Source: an uncultured Anaerolineales bacterium (lineage in GTDB: Bacteria > Chloroflexota > Anaerolineae > Aggregatilineales > Aggregatilineaceae). Taken from it: a DNA stretch of 64,000 nt. The translations under genes and the position numbers were made by a program. Positions 1 through 12,124 of the stretch are shown here, one piece after another; position 1 is the stretch's first letter; the number at the start of each line of letters is the position of its first letter. Location: positions 23,625-87,624 of the forward strand of contig CAKZOB010000006.1 of the NCBI GenBank assembly GCA_937135955.1, read 5' to 3'. The notes beneath the pieces are model-generated. The model saw nothing but the letters and a program-made list of their open reading frames with translations. It ran no database searches and had not been told where the DNA came from.

Positions 1-286
1 TCTTGTTCAGCGTCCAGGCCAGGTGATCGTGCAACAGCACGCCGGGCAGCAAGCCGCCCATGGTGATCATCACCGCGTGCGTGATCTGCTCTTTGGTGCG
101 AATGTTGTCAATCTGATAGCGGTAGACCTTATGCGCCAGCATGCTGGCGATATAGGCTGAGACATGATCGGGGATGTACAGAAACTTGAGGGTGTCGTAG
201 GCGACTTCGACTCCATAGGGATCGCGCCAGAAATCGGGGTCAATGTGATATTCGTGGCACCTGATCTGCTCGTCGTAGGTGGCCAT
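1..286 (-). CDS. Partial hypothetical protein (N-terminal 95 residues)
   Basis: The gene runs off the left edge, so only its first 95 codons are present. It starts at an ATG at 286 with an AGGA ribosome site about 8 nt upstream. The visible part is rich in aromatic and charged residues (it begins MATYDEQIRCHEYHIDPDFW) and turns more hydrophobic near its end. No cofactor or catalytic motif is recognisable and I do not assign a family. It lies on the same strand as the zinc-ribbon gene and dnaN, 49 nt beyond the former, so it may be the distal gene of that transcript. Confidence 0.6.
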   Translation of the reverse strand, partial: MATYDEQIRCHEYHIDPDFWRDPYGVEVAYDTLKFLYIPDHVSAYIASMLAHKVYRYQIDNIRTKEQITHAVMITMGGLLPGVLLHDHLAWTLNK

Positions 287-335
287 CTCGCTATTTCCTG
301 AAAGGGTTGATCTCTCTTTCCGGCTCATGGTGCAT

Positions 336-818
336 TCACAGGGGTTTGCCGCATACGGCACACACTGTCGCTGCTGTGCTGTAACTCAGTCCGCACCCGG
401 CACATCGTTTCTGCCCGGCGGACAGGTGCTTGTTCACCAGTTCCACTGCCAGATCGCGCTCCAGTCCGGCAGCCGTCAGGTCGCGCACCAGGTATTCAAC
501 AGGCGCGCCGGCGGCTACCCGTTCGGCGAGCGTATTGAGCATCTGCGCCAGGTCGTCCGTCCGCCCAGGCTTGCTCGCGGAGAGCTTGCGCTCCAACACC
601 GCCGGCTCGAAAGCCAGATGACAGGTCTGGCATTCGACGAATTCGCCAAGCTGCCCCAGGGGAAAGACCGGCACGAAGTAGAGGGCAAAGTAGCGCGTGG
701 CCCGTTTGCGCCAGTAAGAACGCTGCGCCTGACAGTGCGGGCAGAAGAATTGTCCCTCGCTGATCACTTTGGCGCGGATGCGCGTGCCGAAGACGATCAC
801 GCTCGCCGTCCTTCTCAC
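336..818 (-). CDS. Zinc-ribbon domain protein
   Basis: A 160-residue protein with two cysteine clusters typical of zinc ribbons: an N-terminal FFCPHCQ with a partner CQTCH, and a C-terminal CAGCG with CAVCG. The opening VIVFGTR resembles the small bacterial zinc-ribbon family that usually starts MIIFGTR, so the real start may be the GTG seven codons in (800) rather than the GTG at 818. The upstream GTG overlaps the dnaN stop codon (GTGA), which would couple translation to dnaN. The middle of the protein is helical and unassigned. Likely a cytoplasmic or membrane-associated zinc-binding protein; the role is unknown. Confidence 0.75.
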   Translation of the reverse strand: MRRTASVIVFGTRIRAKVISEGQFFCPHCQAQRSYWRKRATRYFALYFVPVFPLGQLGEFVECQTCHLAFEPAVLERKLSASKPGRTDDLAQMLNTLAERVAAGAPVEYLVRDLTAAGLERDLAVELVNKHLSAGQKRCAGCGLSYSTAATVCAVCGKPL

Positions 819-1957
819 CGGCCTGTCGCCATAGGCATGATCACGTGCACAAAGTCGTCGCGCCCCGCCGGACGCACTACCCCCGGCGCTGTCGGCCCGC
901 TGGTCTCCAGCACTACCTGCTCGTCGCGAATCACGCTCAGCACATCAATCAGGTAACGGATGTTGAAGGAAATTTCCACCGCCTCGCCGTTGATGCTGGC
1001 GTCTACCGGAGCCTGGGCGTCGCCCTTTTCCTGCGACCGACCGGCCACAGTCACGCGCCCCGGCACATTGGCCATGCCGCTTGGCTCGACGAAGACACGG
1101 GCGGTGTTGGCCGAATCCTTGGCGAATACTTCCGAACTGCGGCAGGCCGCCAGCAATTCGTCAGTATAGGTGAGCACCTGCGTCTGGAAACCGCGCGGGA
1201 TGATCGCCTCGTAGTCCGGGAATTTGCCCTCAATGAGTTGCGAGACGACGACCACATTCTTCAGGCTGAACATGATCTGCCCGCGCCCTTCCGGCAGGCC
1301 GATCAACATCTCGTCGTCTTCGTCGCCAATGATACGCGCCAGTTCGGAAAGCGTGCGCGCAGGCACGATCAGCGGCTCTGGGACGCGGTCGCTTGCGTTG
1401 AATTCGAGCGTGGTGTGGCGCACCGACAGCCGGTAACCGTCGGCGGCGGCCAGGGTCAGGCGGTCGCCATCGAAGCGCATCTGCACGCCGGTGAGCACTG
1501 GGCGGTTGTCCTCTTTGGCCGCGGCGAAGACCGTCTGCTCGATCATCTCGCGGAACACGCCCGCTGGTACCGGGATGGCGTGCGTCGGGTCGAATTCTGG
1601 CAGCAGCGGGTATTCGTTGGCATCCATGCCCTTGATATTGGCCGACCTGGCCCCACAGCGCAGATGCAGCGTCAGGGTGCGCAAGTCTAGCTCCATGTCC
1701 ACCCGTTCAGGCGGCAACGTCGCTACCAGTTCTTGCAGAGTGCGGGCGGGCAGAGTGATCGCGCCGGGATGCTCAACCTTCGCGCCGATCCAGTGCGTGA
1801 TCCCCAGTTCAAGGTTGGTTGCAGAGAGTTGCAGGCGCGCCTCGTCGGTAGCAATCATCACATTGGCCAGGATGGGCAGCGCGGGGCGGCTCTGAATGGC
1901 GCGGCTGACGATGGACAACCCTCTATGCAGATTCTCTTGCAGCACCGAAACACGCAT
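815..1957 (-). CDS. dnaN: DNA polymerase III subunit beta (sliding clamp)
   Basis: A 380-residue beta clamp, the ring that tethers the replicative polymerase to DNA. The N-terminus (MRVSVLQENLHRGLSIVSRA) is characteristic. Family landmarks include LPILANVMI, the NIKGMDANEYPLLP stretch, LTGVQMRF, AADGYRLSVR and the C-terminal VHVIMPM hydrophobic tail. The length fits the usual three-domain clamp. I take ATG 1957 because a GAGGAG ribosome site lies 8 nt upstream; an in-frame ATG 11 codons earlier adds unlikely residues. A perfect TATAAT hexamer on the minus strand at 2002-2007 could be the -10 box, but no good -35 is visible. The usual neighbours dnaA, recF and gyrB are not seen on the right side; the next gene upstream is an unrelated lipoprotein. 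Confidence 0.98.
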   Translation of the reverse strand: MRVSVLQENLHRGLSIVSRAIQSRPALPILANVMIATDEARLQLSATNLELGITHWIGAKVEHPGAITLPARTLQELVATLPPERVDMELDLRTLTLHLRCGARSANIKGMDANEYPLLPEFDPTHAIPVPAGVFREMIEQTVFAAAKEDNRPVLTGVQMRFDGDRLTLAAADGYRLSVRHTTLEFNASDRVPEPLIVPARTLSELARIIGDEDDEMLIGLPEGRGQIMFSLKNVVVVSQLIEGKFPDYEAIIPRGFQTQVLTYTDELLAACRSSEVFAKDSANTARVFVEPSGMANVPGRVTVAGRSQEKGDAQAPVDASINGEAVEISFNIRYLIDVLSVIRDEQVVLETSGPTAPGVVRPAGRDDFVHVIMPMATGR

Positions 1958-2040
1958 ACATGTTCTCCTCGGATTGGCGCATTGGCTCACACGCGGCTTC
2001 CATTATACCCTGGCCTCTCGTGCTTTGCTCATCAAGATTT

Positions 2041-2145
2041 AACTTCAACACCAGGTGCGTGCAAAATGGGTCGGAGAGTTTGCAGCGCTTTGGTTTAACC
2101 TCACCTCCAGCCACCCTTCATGCATGGAGAGCGCAGGTGAAGCAA
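2041..2145. repeat. Dispersed palindromic repeat remnant
   Basis: The 233-bp gap upstream of dnaN contains GGTGCGTGCAAAATGGG followed by TTAACCTCACCTCC and CATGGAGAGCGCAGGTGAAG. The same modules (TGCACGC, CCTCACC, CATGGAGAG, GGTGAGG) recur at 14190, 31890-32000, 37960-38070 and 54045-54140, so this looks like a decayed copy of a genome-dispersed inverted-repeat element. Confidence 0.45.
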
Positions 2146-2190
2146 ACACCCGCACGTCAAGCGAATTGCTGATACCTTCGCACGCACTCT

Positions 2191-3030
2191 TCAACACCCG
2201 TGCGGCACGCTGATATTGGGCAGCTCCCCGAAGGCCGTCGGGTCCAGCTCGTAGCGCAGCGAGAGCGTCCCCGACACTGTCGAACCGGTACGGTCGGCCC
2301 ACAGCAGGTGCACGCCGCGCACAGTGACGGTGACCTCATAGCGCAGCACGGCGTTGACCTCCGGCGCGACCCACAGGTCGGCGGCCAGCGTGACCTCGCT
2401 GTTAGGATGCGTCACGACAGCGGGCAGGCGAGCATCCTGGGGGGCGAAGGTGTACTGCCAGGCGGGTAGACTGTTCAGCGTATCGCGGTGACCCGTGGGC
2501 ACAGCCTGTGCCACCCCACCAAGGATCTGCCCGGCAGCCAGGTCGGCGATGATGGCGTTGCCAGCCAGGCCGCTGTCGCCCTGCGAACACTGCCCGTTTA
2601 CATCTACCAGGTAGTAATCATTGCTGATACGCACGCCCTCTAGCCGTACCGTCTCCTGGCCCGGCGCGAACGCGCTGCCGGAAACTTCCAGCACCACGCG
2701 GCGCGCCTGTCCCAGTTCGTTGCCCTGTACCAGCACGCTCAACGATCCCTGGGCCGCGTCGCCAGTGACGTCGAATGTCCCGCTGAAGCTACCGCTGAGC
2801 GTATAGGCCCAGCCAGGGTGATCGGTCAGGCCGCGCTCGATGGGATCGAGGGCCAGGCTGGAGAAGCCGGGCGGCGGGGCGTTCTGAGTCAGGAAATAAG
2901 CGGTCGGCAGTGTGTCAAAACTGGCCAGGGTAGGGATAGGCACATCATCTGTCTGCCCGCCCTGCCCACAGGCGACCAGAAGCAGCCCTGCCAACCCTCC
3001 GGTGAGTGCCCATCGCGCCCATCTCAGCAT
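2191..3030 (-). CDS. Putative lipoprotein of unknown function
   Basis: A 279-residue protein with a clear lipoprotein signal: basic start, hydrophobic core and lipobox LLLVAC ending at Cys21, so it is probably anchored to the outer face of the cytoplasmic membrane. The mature part is beta-rich (repeated short polar/hydrophobic alternation such as GWAYTLSGSFSGTFDV), with a pair of cysteines in the C-terminal half and a final Cys. This pattern is reminiscent of LolA/LppX-like lipid-binding folds, but I cannot assign a family from sequence alone. It is monocistronic in appearance, between dnaN and another exported protein on the same strand. Confidence 0.7.
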   Translation of the reverse strand: MLRWARWALTGGLAGLLLVACGQGGQTDDVPIPTLASFDTLPTAYFLTQNAPPPGFSSLALDPIERGLTDHPGWAYTLSGSFSGTFDVTGDAAQGSLSVLVQGNELGQARRVVLEVSGSAFAPGQETVRLEGVRISNDYYLVDVNGQCSQGDSGLAGNAIIADLAAGQILGGVAQAVPTGHRDTLNSLPAWQYTFAPQDARLPAVVTHPNSEVTLAADLWVAPEVNAVLRYEVTVTVRGVHLLWADRTGSTVSGTLSLRYELDPTAFGELPNISVPHGC

Positions 3031-3239
3031 CGCCTGTCTCTCCCCTCTTGCGCTGCCAGTTGCCGCGTGACTGAATTATAGCCAGTCGGCAAGCGCGCGG
3101 GTAGCGCCCCCGCTCTTGTGCGCTGAGGGCAGGGGGTGCTCCATTTTCTCTGCCGAAGGTCGAGCCATAGAGGACCGCGCAGAGGCGAGACTCACACCCC
3201 CGCGCGCCATGGGGCCAGGATGGGGAAATGCGCTCGCCG

Positions 3240-3794
3240 TTAGCCAGGTGTATCTATCACGACCGGCGGCACCAGGGTTCGCTCGAAGACAGCCTGATGC
3301 CTATCGCCCTCAGCGGCCACCGTCAGCGGCAGCACCAGCGTCGCCCGATCCACGAAGCACAGCGTCTCGTTGATAGCTTCGCACCAGTACACTGTCAGGT
3401 CGAGCGCCAGGTCGGTTTGTCCGGGCGCAAAGGTGACGGGCACCTGTACGGGCAAGGGCGGATTGACCAGGCGCAGGTCGCGCGATTCGGGCGGAATGTG
3501 CGCTATCGGGTCGTCGGGCCAGATGGCCGTGAGCGGGGCCAGGGCGTTGAGTTTGTAGCCGTCGGGCATCTGCAGATCAATGAGGATCGTCCCGTCTCCG
3601 GCGGCGACTGTCTGCGGAGGGAGTAGCAGGGAGTCTTCACCCTGAGATGACTCGTTTGCCGGGGTGTCAGGCTGTGTGGTCGGCGGCACGGTAGATGCCG
3701 GCTGACGTTCGTCTCCGCTCCGCAGGCTCAACGCCAGCACTACGGCTCCTCCCAGCACCACCAGCACAGCCAGTAAAACCAGTTTCTTGCTCAT
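3240..3794 (-). CDS. Membrane-anchored protein similar to the C-terminal domain of NHL/thioredoxin-like proteins
   Basis: A 184-residue protein. An N-terminal hydrophobic helix (LVLLAVLVVLGGAVVLALSL) is followed by a Ser/Thr/Pro linker and a soluble domain facing outward. The soluble part reads GYKLNALAPL ... VPVTF ... VYWCEAINETLCFVDRATLVLPL, with two cysteines spaced as in the small beta domain that closes NHLRC2-like thioredoxin/NHL-repeat proteins and resembles the DsbD N-terminal domain. This assignment is by motif resemblance only. The preferred start is ATG 3794 (MSKKLVLL); an upstream in-frame start would add nine residues before the helix. A redox or partner-binding role outside the membrane is possible but unproven. 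Confidence 0.6.
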   Translation of the reverse strand: MSKKLVLLAVLVVLGGAVVLALSLRSGDERQPASTVPPTTQPDTPANESSQGEDSLLLPPQTVAAGDGTILIDLQMPDGYKLNALAPLTAIWPDDPIAHIPPESRDLRLVNPPLPVQVPVTFAPGQTDLALDLTVYWCEAINETLCFVDRATLVLPLTVAAEGDRHQAVFERTLVPPVVIDTPG

Positions 3795-4109
3795 GGCGGC
3801 AGCTCTCATCGCTCCTGTCAACCGTTTATCTCAGAGATTGTACGAACAATGCGCCCGTCTTGCACAGCGCCAGATGGCGCCACGGAGCCGCTCATTTGGC
3901 ATCTGCGCCGCCTGATAGCATAATCAGGCTCCGCGCCGCCGACAACGGCCTGGCATCCCCCGGCGCAATTTCTATGAGATGGTCGAGGCGTGCAAAGCAC
4001 AGAACCCGGAGAAACTTTCTTCAGATAACCTCCTCTGTGCTCTCCGCGTCTCCGCGACGATGCACCGCAGATCGCTTGAAAACCTCCCCCTTTCATACGG
4101 GAGATACGC
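3795..4109. other. Intergenic region, divergent promoters expected
   Basis: A 315-bp gap between divergent genes. Around 4027-4072 it holds CCTCTGTGCTCTCCGCGTCTCCGCG and CACCGCAGAT, related to the AGACACAGAGG dispersed repeats at 17620 and 52620. No promoter convincing enough to list was found. Confidence 0.5.
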
Positions 4110-5063
4110 ATGAGCCTGGAAACACTTTGGCAACGCTACCTTCACGCAGGCTATGCAGCCCTGCAGGCCGAAATGCCAGATGACCCGCTGGCCTGTTTCT
4201 ACCTGGCCATCCTGGCGTTCGGCGCGAACGACTTCGCGCGGGCGGCAGAGTGGGCCGCCGCAGCGTCCCGCCGTCAGCCGGGGAGCCGCGTCTATGCCCA
4301 GGCAGCGATCTACCTGGAGCGCGTGGCTTGCCAGGGCAAAGCGGGCGTCTACGTGGACGGCGCGGCATTCGGCGCGTTCATCCGCGGCGGGGGCAATGTG
4401 GGACTGTATGCGGCAGTCAGCGGGGCGCTGCGCGAGGTGTACGGGCAATACCCGTTTCTCCGCCTGCTCGATATTGGCGTAGGCGACGGTCTGGCATTGC
4501 TGCCCGCCCTGACCGACGCCGTGCGCCAGGTAGACCTGGTCGAGCCATCGTCGCCCCTGCTGGAGACAACGTGCGCCGCGCTGAATGCCCGTGGCGTGCC
4601 CTATCGTGCTTTCAACCAGACGCTTCAGGCGTTCATGGACAGCCCGGAGGCGCTGGCTGGTTCGTGGGACGTGATTCAGGCGACATGGAGCCTGCAATCC
4701 CTCCCGCCTGCAGAGCACCCGGCGGTGTTCCGCTGGCTGCAGGCACACGGCGCGCGCCTTCTAATCGCCGAATTCGACGTGCCGCGCTTCGTTGCACTCG
4801 CCAGCCCCGACCATGTGCGCTATGTGGTGGAGCGCTACGAGCGCGGGCTGGCCGAATATGAAGGGGACGGCGGGCTGGTAGCCCAGGGTTTCCTGATGCC
4901 GGTGATGTTCGGTTACTTCGACCGCAGCGCGGCCCGCACCAACTGGGAAGGGCCGATCCAGGACTGGGTGGACGGCCTGCGGGCGGCAGGCTTTACCCAG
5001 GTGGAACGACGTCCGCTCTACGCTTATTTCTGGGCGGAGGCGTTCCTGCTCGACGCACGCTGA
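4110..5063 (+). CDS. Class I SAM-dependent methyltransferase
   Basis: A 317-residue protein. Residues 1-75 are helical and TPR-like (YLAILAFGANDFARAAEWAA). The methyltransferase core follows, with motif I LLDIGVGDG at residues 119-127, which binds S-adenosylmethionine, and an acidic motif II (VDLVEPS) about 20 residues later. The C-terminal part (WEGPIQDWVDGLRAAGF ... YAYFWAEAFL) resembles the end of Rossmann-type small-molecule or lipid methyltransferases. The substrate cannot be read from the sequence. It starts at ATG 4110, about 19 nt after a CCCCCTTTC tract with no strong ribosome site, and it is transcribed alone. It is divergent from the preceding gene and convergent with the sugar operon. 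Confidence 0.85.
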   Translation: MSLETLWQRYLHAGYAALQAEMPDDPLACFYLAILAFGANDFARAAEWAAAASRRQPGSRVYAQAAIYLERVACQGKAGVYVDGAAFGAFIRGGGNVGLYAAVSGALREVYGQYPFLRLLDIGVGDGLALLPALTDAVRQVDLVEPSSPLLETTCAALNARGVPYRAFNQTLQAFMDSPEALAGSWDVIQATWSLQSLPPAEHPAVFRWLQAHGARLLIAEFDVPRFVALASPDHVRYVVERYERGLAEYEGDGGLVAQGFLMPVMFGYFDRSAARTNWEGPIQDWVDGLRAAGFTQVERRPLYAYFWAEAFLLDAR

Positions 5064-5135
5064 ACGCCGAGGGACTCGGCGCTATTCGCAAAGTTTTCCT
5101 GGATTCACTTCTGCGGCGGCCTCCGGTAGTTGCTG

Positions 5136-5750
5136 TCACTGGCGGGCGCGGTAGCGTTCCAGGCGGTCGAGGACAGCAGCGTTGGCGATGGCGGCAATCG
5201 CCCCCCAGGTGAGCAGCAACCAGGCCGCCACCAGCAGCGTGCTGAGGGCCGCCAGTACGGCGATAACCGCCAGCACCGCTAGGGTGAAGAGCGGATTTTG
5301 CAAGACCATCACCAGGGCATTGCGCATCGCCCCGCCGACGGTCGGTTCTTTCATCTCGTAGTAGATCGGCCAGGTATAGAACAACATCCCCAGCCAGATC
5401 ACCCCCGCGACGATCCACACTGTCTCCAGGGCCAGCACCAGGGGCGTGTCCAGGGGGGCGTAGGCGATCAGGTTGTTGAAGTTGAGCAACGCGAACAGGG
5501 CATTGCCAAGACCCCAGGGCAACGCGCGGCGCAGGTTGGCGCGGAACGTTTCCCAGAAGGCGGCCAGGTCTGCGTCGGACGGGCTGGTATGGGCCAGGTG
5601 CCCGACGCGCATCAGGGCGCTATAGGCGGCAGGCGCGGTGATCACCGGCAGACACAGCGCTACGAAGGCCAGATTCGTCCAGATATAAGCATATCCGGCC
5701 AACCGGAAATTGCCCAGGCCGCGCCACACCGCGCGCAGTCCGTCCCACAT
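5136..5750 (-). CDS. DUF624 (YesL-like) membrane protein
   Basis: A 204-residue membrane protein with about five hydrophobic segments. The pattern (MWDGLRAVWRGLGNFRLAGYAYIWTNL near the start, NLIAYAPL, FYTWPIYYEM in the middle) matches the DUF624/YesL family, which is found beside carbohydrate ABC transporters in Firmicutes and Chloroflexota. Its start lies 7 nt past the end of the upstream permease gene, so it is the last gene of the LacI-GH65-transporter operon. The function of the family is unknown; a helper role in sugar uptake is inferred from context. Confidence 0.85.
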   Translation of the reverse strand: MWDGLRAVWRGLGNFRLAGYAYIWTNLAFVALCLPVITAPAAYSALMRVGHLAHTSPSDADLAAFWETFRANLRRALPWGLGNALFALLNFNNLIAYAPLDTPLVLALETVWIVAGVIWLGMLFYTWPIYYEMKEPTVGGAMRNALVMVLQNPLFTLAVLAVIAVLAALSTLLVAAWLLLTWGAIAAIANAAVLDRLERYRARQ

Positions 5751-5757
5751 GGGGCGG

Positions 5758-6726
5758 CTATCCCTTCAGCCCGCTATAGCTGATCCCCTCCACAAAATAG
5801 CGCTGGAAGTAGAAGAAGATCAGCGCCAGCGGCAGCGTCGTGATCACTGAACCGGCCAGGAAGGCGTGCCAGCGCAGCGTCTCGCCATAGGCCCCGCGCA
5901 GAAAGCTAAGGCCAAGCGGCAACGTCCACAAGTCCTGATTGCCGGAGAGGATGATCAGCGGCATCAGAAAGTCGTTCCATGTGCCCTGGAAGCTGAAAAT
6001 GGCCAGCGCGGTCAAGGCCGGGGTGGCCATGGGCAACACCACCCGCCAGAACAACACAAAACGACTGGCTCCATCTACCAGCGCGGCTTCTTCGATCTCG
6101 CCCGGAATGGATTCGAAGAACTGCTTCATCAAGAAGATGCCAAAAGCATCTACGGCTAGCGGCACGATCAACCCCTGGTAGGTATTGAGCATACTCAATT
6201 GCTTGAGGATGATGAAGCGCGGGATGAGCAGCACGATCGGCGGCACCATCATCGTGCCCAGGATGGTGAAAAAAAGCAGCCGGTTGCCAGGGAATTTGAG
6301 CCGCGCCAGCGCATATCCAGCCAGCGAATCGAACCCCAGCCGCAGAATGGTCACCGCCACGGCAAAGAAGGCCGTGTTGACTAACCAGCGCGGCAGGTTC
6401 TCGTCGAAAATTTCCTGATAGCCCTCCAGCGTGGGATTGAACGTCAGTGCGCCCGAAGTCTCACTGGCCGAGCGACTCGCCCCGGCCCGTTCCCCTTCTT
6501 GATAGGTGCACTCGACACCGAAGGGCGGTATAGGGATGAGCGAGCGCGGATAGCTCTGCACGGCGGGCAGACACTTGAACGAGTTGGCCACTGTGAACAC
6601 GAAGGGGAAGATCTCCAGCGCCGCGAACAAGATCAGCACGGCCCAGCCCAGTCCGGTCAGGGCCGCACTCAGCGGCGAGCGGCGTTCAGCCCTCACAGGG
6701 GCTTCGAGCGGTTGCGCAGTTGCCAT
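5758..6726 (-). CDS. Carbohydrate ABC transporter permease (MalG-type)
   Basis: A 322-residue inner-membrane permease with six predicted helices. The cytoplasmic EAA loop that contacts the ATPase is present (EEAALVDGASRFVLFWRVVLP), and the C-terminus (FFYFQRYFVEGISYSGLKG) is the signature tail of MalG/UgpE-type subunits. Between helices 1 and 2 there is an unusual polar insert (residues about 55-100, SASETSGALTFNPTLEGYQE) that adds some 40 residues to the periplasmic loop. It pairs with the permease encoded immediately upstream and the binding protein before that. No ATPase gene accompanies them. Confidence 0.95.
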   Translation of the reverse strand: MATAQPLEAPVRAERRSPLSAALTGLGWAVLILFAALEIFPFVFTVANSFKCLPAVQSYPRSLIPIPPFGVECTYQEGERAGASRSASETSGALTFNPTLEGYQEIFDENLPRWLVNTAFFAVAVTILRLGFDSLAGYALARLKFPGNRLLFFTILGTMMVPPIVLLIPRFIILKQLSMLNTYQGLIVPLAVDAFGIFLMKQFFESIPGEIEEAALVDGASRFVLFWRVVLPMATPALTALAIFSFQGTWNDFLMPLIILSGNQDLWTLPLGLSFLRGAYGETLRWHAFLAGSVITTLPLALIFFYFQRYFVEGISYSGLKG

Positions 6727-6750
6727 CGGTCCTCTCCTCTCGTGCCGCGC

Positions 6751-7866
6751 CTAGATGTTCGCGCGCTCTTTGACGATAGTCCGCTGCAGCAGGGTGAAGA
6801 CGAAGATGATAATGAATAGCAGGATCGCCGTGGCCGCAGCCAGGCCCATCGCCGAGCGGTCGAAGCCATTCAGGTAGACCATATAGGCGATGGTGTAGGT
6901 TGTCTTGGCCGGGCCGCCGCTGGAGATCACATAGACCTGATCGAATATCTGGAAGCAGCCAATCAGCCCCAGGGTGACCACAAAGAACGTCGTCGGGCGC
7001 AGCAGGGGGACGGTGATACGGCGGAAAATCTGCCAGGCATTGGCCCCGTCAATGGCCGCTGCTTCGTAGACCGAACCAGGGATGTTTTGCAGCGCCGCCA
7101 GGAAGATGACCATCATGGTGCCGATGGTTGTCCAGGTGTTGAGGATCATGATGGTGGACATGGTGATGCTGGGGCCGCTGATCCACTCCCACAATGTCAG
7201 CCCGAAAACGCGGTTGCTGGCCCAGTCGCCCACGCTGGTGCGGCTGACGCCGAACTGCTCCAGCAGGATATGCAAGACTCCGCGCGGGTCGTCCAGCCAG
7301 TTGACGAACTGATTGTTGTCGTAGCCACTGAAGAGCGCCTGTATAGTGGTGTTCACCAGGCCGCCGCGCGTGAACATCCACATGAAGATGATCGAAATCA
7401 CGACGGACGAGGTGATCGAAGGAAAATAGAACGCCGTACGGAAGAAACCCCTGGCCTTCAGCCAGCGCTGATTGAGGATCACCGCCAGGATCAGGGCCAG
7501 AATGGTTTGCGTGGGCACCACGCCCAGCACGTAGTAGGTCGTGTTCTTGAGGGCGATGAAGAAGTCTTTCTGGCGCGTCGTGGCCTTGACAATCTCACCG
7601 GCATCATCGGTGTGATAGCCGCGCAGCAGGTCGCTGTAGTTGTCTAGCCCGACGAAACTGAACGCCCCCTTGTCGAAAACGGGCGTGATCCCGTTCCAGT
7701 CGGTCAGGCTCAGGTAGATGGCTGCCCCGATGGGGATGATCAGGAACACCAGGAAGATGATCAGCGCCGGAGTCATGAACAGGTAGCCGGCGATGGCCTC
7801 CTGGCGCTTCTTGGCGGCCATGGTGGTGATCCGCTTTTTGGGCATCACCCTCGTTGCCTCGCTCAT
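6751..7866 (-). CDS. Carbohydrate ABC transporter permease (MalF/UgpA-type)
   Basis: A 371-residue permease; ATG 7866 (MSEATRV) is chosen because an AAGGAA ribosome site precedes it, whereas a longer reading would run back into the binding-protein gene. Six to seven hydrophobic helices are visible, starting with [20 protein letters not shown], and the EAA loop reads [20 protein letters not shown]. The periplasmic loop between helices 3 and 4 is long (residues about 160-240), with a segment around [19 protein letters not shown]. It should form the heterodimeric channel with the MalG-type subunit for import of an oligosaccharide. Confidence 0.95.
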   Translation of the reverse strand: MSEATRVMPKKRITTMAAKKRQEAIAGYLFMTPALIIFLVFLIIPIGAAIYLSLTDWNGITPVFDKGAFSFVGLDNYSDLLRGYHTDDAGEIVKATTRQKDFFIALKNTTYYVLGVVPTQTILALILAVILNQRWLKARGFFRTAFYFPSITSSVVISIIFMWMFTRGGLVNTTIQALFSGYDNNQFVNWLDDPRGVLHILLEQFGVSRTSVGDWASNRVFGLTLWEWISGPSITMSTIMILNTWTTIGTMMVIFLAALQNIPGSVYEAAAIDGANAWQIFRRITVPLLRPTTFFVVTLGLIGCFQIFDQVYVISSGGPAKTTYTIAYMVYLNGFDRSAMGLAAATAILLFIIIFVFTLLQRTIVKERANI

Positions 7867-7942
7867 GGGCGGCTTCCTTGTGCCACTAAGCGCAGGGGGC
7901 GCGGTGTGCGGTGCACAGGCGCCCCCTGCTGTCGAACGGGGA

Positions 7943-9184
7943 TTAACGGGCCAGCACTTCTTCGGCGACGGCTGCCGTGTCGGCAATCACGTCCTCAGGC
8001 AGTGCCTGCCCTTCGAAGGCCAGTTGCAGGCCGGAGTTGAAGGTATCGAAGACTTCGCCAAAGCCCACCGGGAATTGCCACTTGTGTGCATACGGCGCAC
8101 CAGCCAGGAAGCCCGCACCGTATTCTTCGCCGATGGCCTGAAGCCAGGTCTCTGCGGCGCTCTTGGCGGGCGGGATGACGCCGAAGCCTTGCTCGGCCAC
8201 CATCTTGGAGCCTTCAGCGCCGGTCAGGAAGTTGACCAGCTTCCAGGACTCGTCAGGATGGTTGTTGTCTGCCGCCACGCCATAGCACACGGTGAAGACC
8301 ATGGTCGCCTGGCCGCCGCTGGGGTGCTTGGGCAGCTCGGTCACGCCCCAGTTGAGATCGGGGAACTGATCGAGCAGGTACTTGATCACCCAGTTGCCTT
8401 CCATGGCCATCGCTACGCGGCCCTGGCCGAACGCCTCACCGCCCCAGCCAGCGTCCACTGCCGACGGCGGGCCGGCGATGCCATCGCGCACCATGCCCAC
8501 GTAGAACTCCAGCGCCTCGCGCGCCTCGTCGCTGTCGAGCGTGACTTCTGTCCAGCCCTCGTTCAGCACCGAGCCGCCGGCCTGATAGAGGAAGGGCAGC
8601 CAGCGCTCAAAGTTGGGCGGAGTCACCAGGCCGAGCACAGTCCTGCCCTCGGCATCGGTGCCGGTCAGCTTCTCAGCCGCTGCGCGCAGGTCGTCCCAGG
8701 TCCAGTCCGGAGTTGGATATTCCAACCCTGCCGCATCGAACATATCTTTGTTATACTGCAGGGCCATGATCGAGAAGTCCTTGGGCGGGCAGTAGAGTGT
8801 GCCGTTATAGGTGAAGGCCTCCAACAGCGACTCGTAATGCTCCTCAAGGTTCTCGATCTTTCCCTCTCCAGAAGCCAGCACACCAGCCTCAGCCCAGTCG
8901 GGCAGCTTGGAGCTGTCAACATAGAAGACGTTCGGCGGATCGCCCGCGGCGAAGGCGGCCTGAATGGTGGTGTCGTATTCGGGCACCAGGTTCACATTGA
9001 CCTTGATGCCGGGGTTGGCCGCCATGAACGCCTCGACCTGCGCCATCAGCGCGTCGTTCTCCGCCGTCGAAGACGACCACCCCATCAGGGTAAGCGTCAC
9101 TTCCTGGCGAGCCAGGGCCGCGCCCGCGCCGGAAATCACCAGCGCCAGCACAACCAACAGGGTCAAGAGATGGACTTTACGCAT
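7943..9184 (-). CDS. Extracellular sugar-binding protein of ABC transporter
   Basis: A 413-residue family-1 solute-binding protein. The N-terminal signal peptide ([20 protein letters not shown]) is followed by a likely cleavage after ALA. Typical family features are [11 protein letters not shown] near the mature N-terminus, the NPGIKVNV segment and the C-terminal [19 protein letters not shown] helix. It captures the sugar outside the membrane and delivers it to the two permeases encoded downstream. It lies 31 nt after the GH65 fusion gene. Given the enzyme content of the operon, an alpha-linked glucose disaccharide is the likely ligand. Confidence 0.95.
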   Translation of the reverse strand: MRKVHLLTLLVVLALVISGAGAALARQEVTLTLMGWSSSTAENDALMAQVEAFMAANPGIKVNVNLVPEYDTTIQAAFAAGDPPNVFYVDSSKLPDWAEAGVLASGEGKIENLEEHYESLLEAFTYNGTLYCPPKDFSIMALQYNKDMFDAAGLEYPTPDWTWDDLRAAAEKLTGTDAEGRTVLGLVTPPNFERWLPFLYQAGGSVLNEGWTEVTLDSDEAREALEFYVGMVRDGIAGPPSAVDAGWGGEAFGQGRVAMAMEGNWVIKYLLDQFPDLNWGVTELPKHPSGGQATMVFTVCYGVAADNNHPDESWKLVNFLTGAEGSKMVAEQGFGVIPPAKSAAETWLQAIGEEYGAGFLAGAPYAHKWQFPVGFGEVFDTFNSGLQLAFEGQALPEDVIADTAAVAEEVLAR

Positions 9185-9215
9185 GGCACTTTCTCCTCAG
9201 AAAACTGATTGAACG

Positions 9216-12116
<2,901 letters not shown>

Positions 12117-12124
12117 GATGAACG

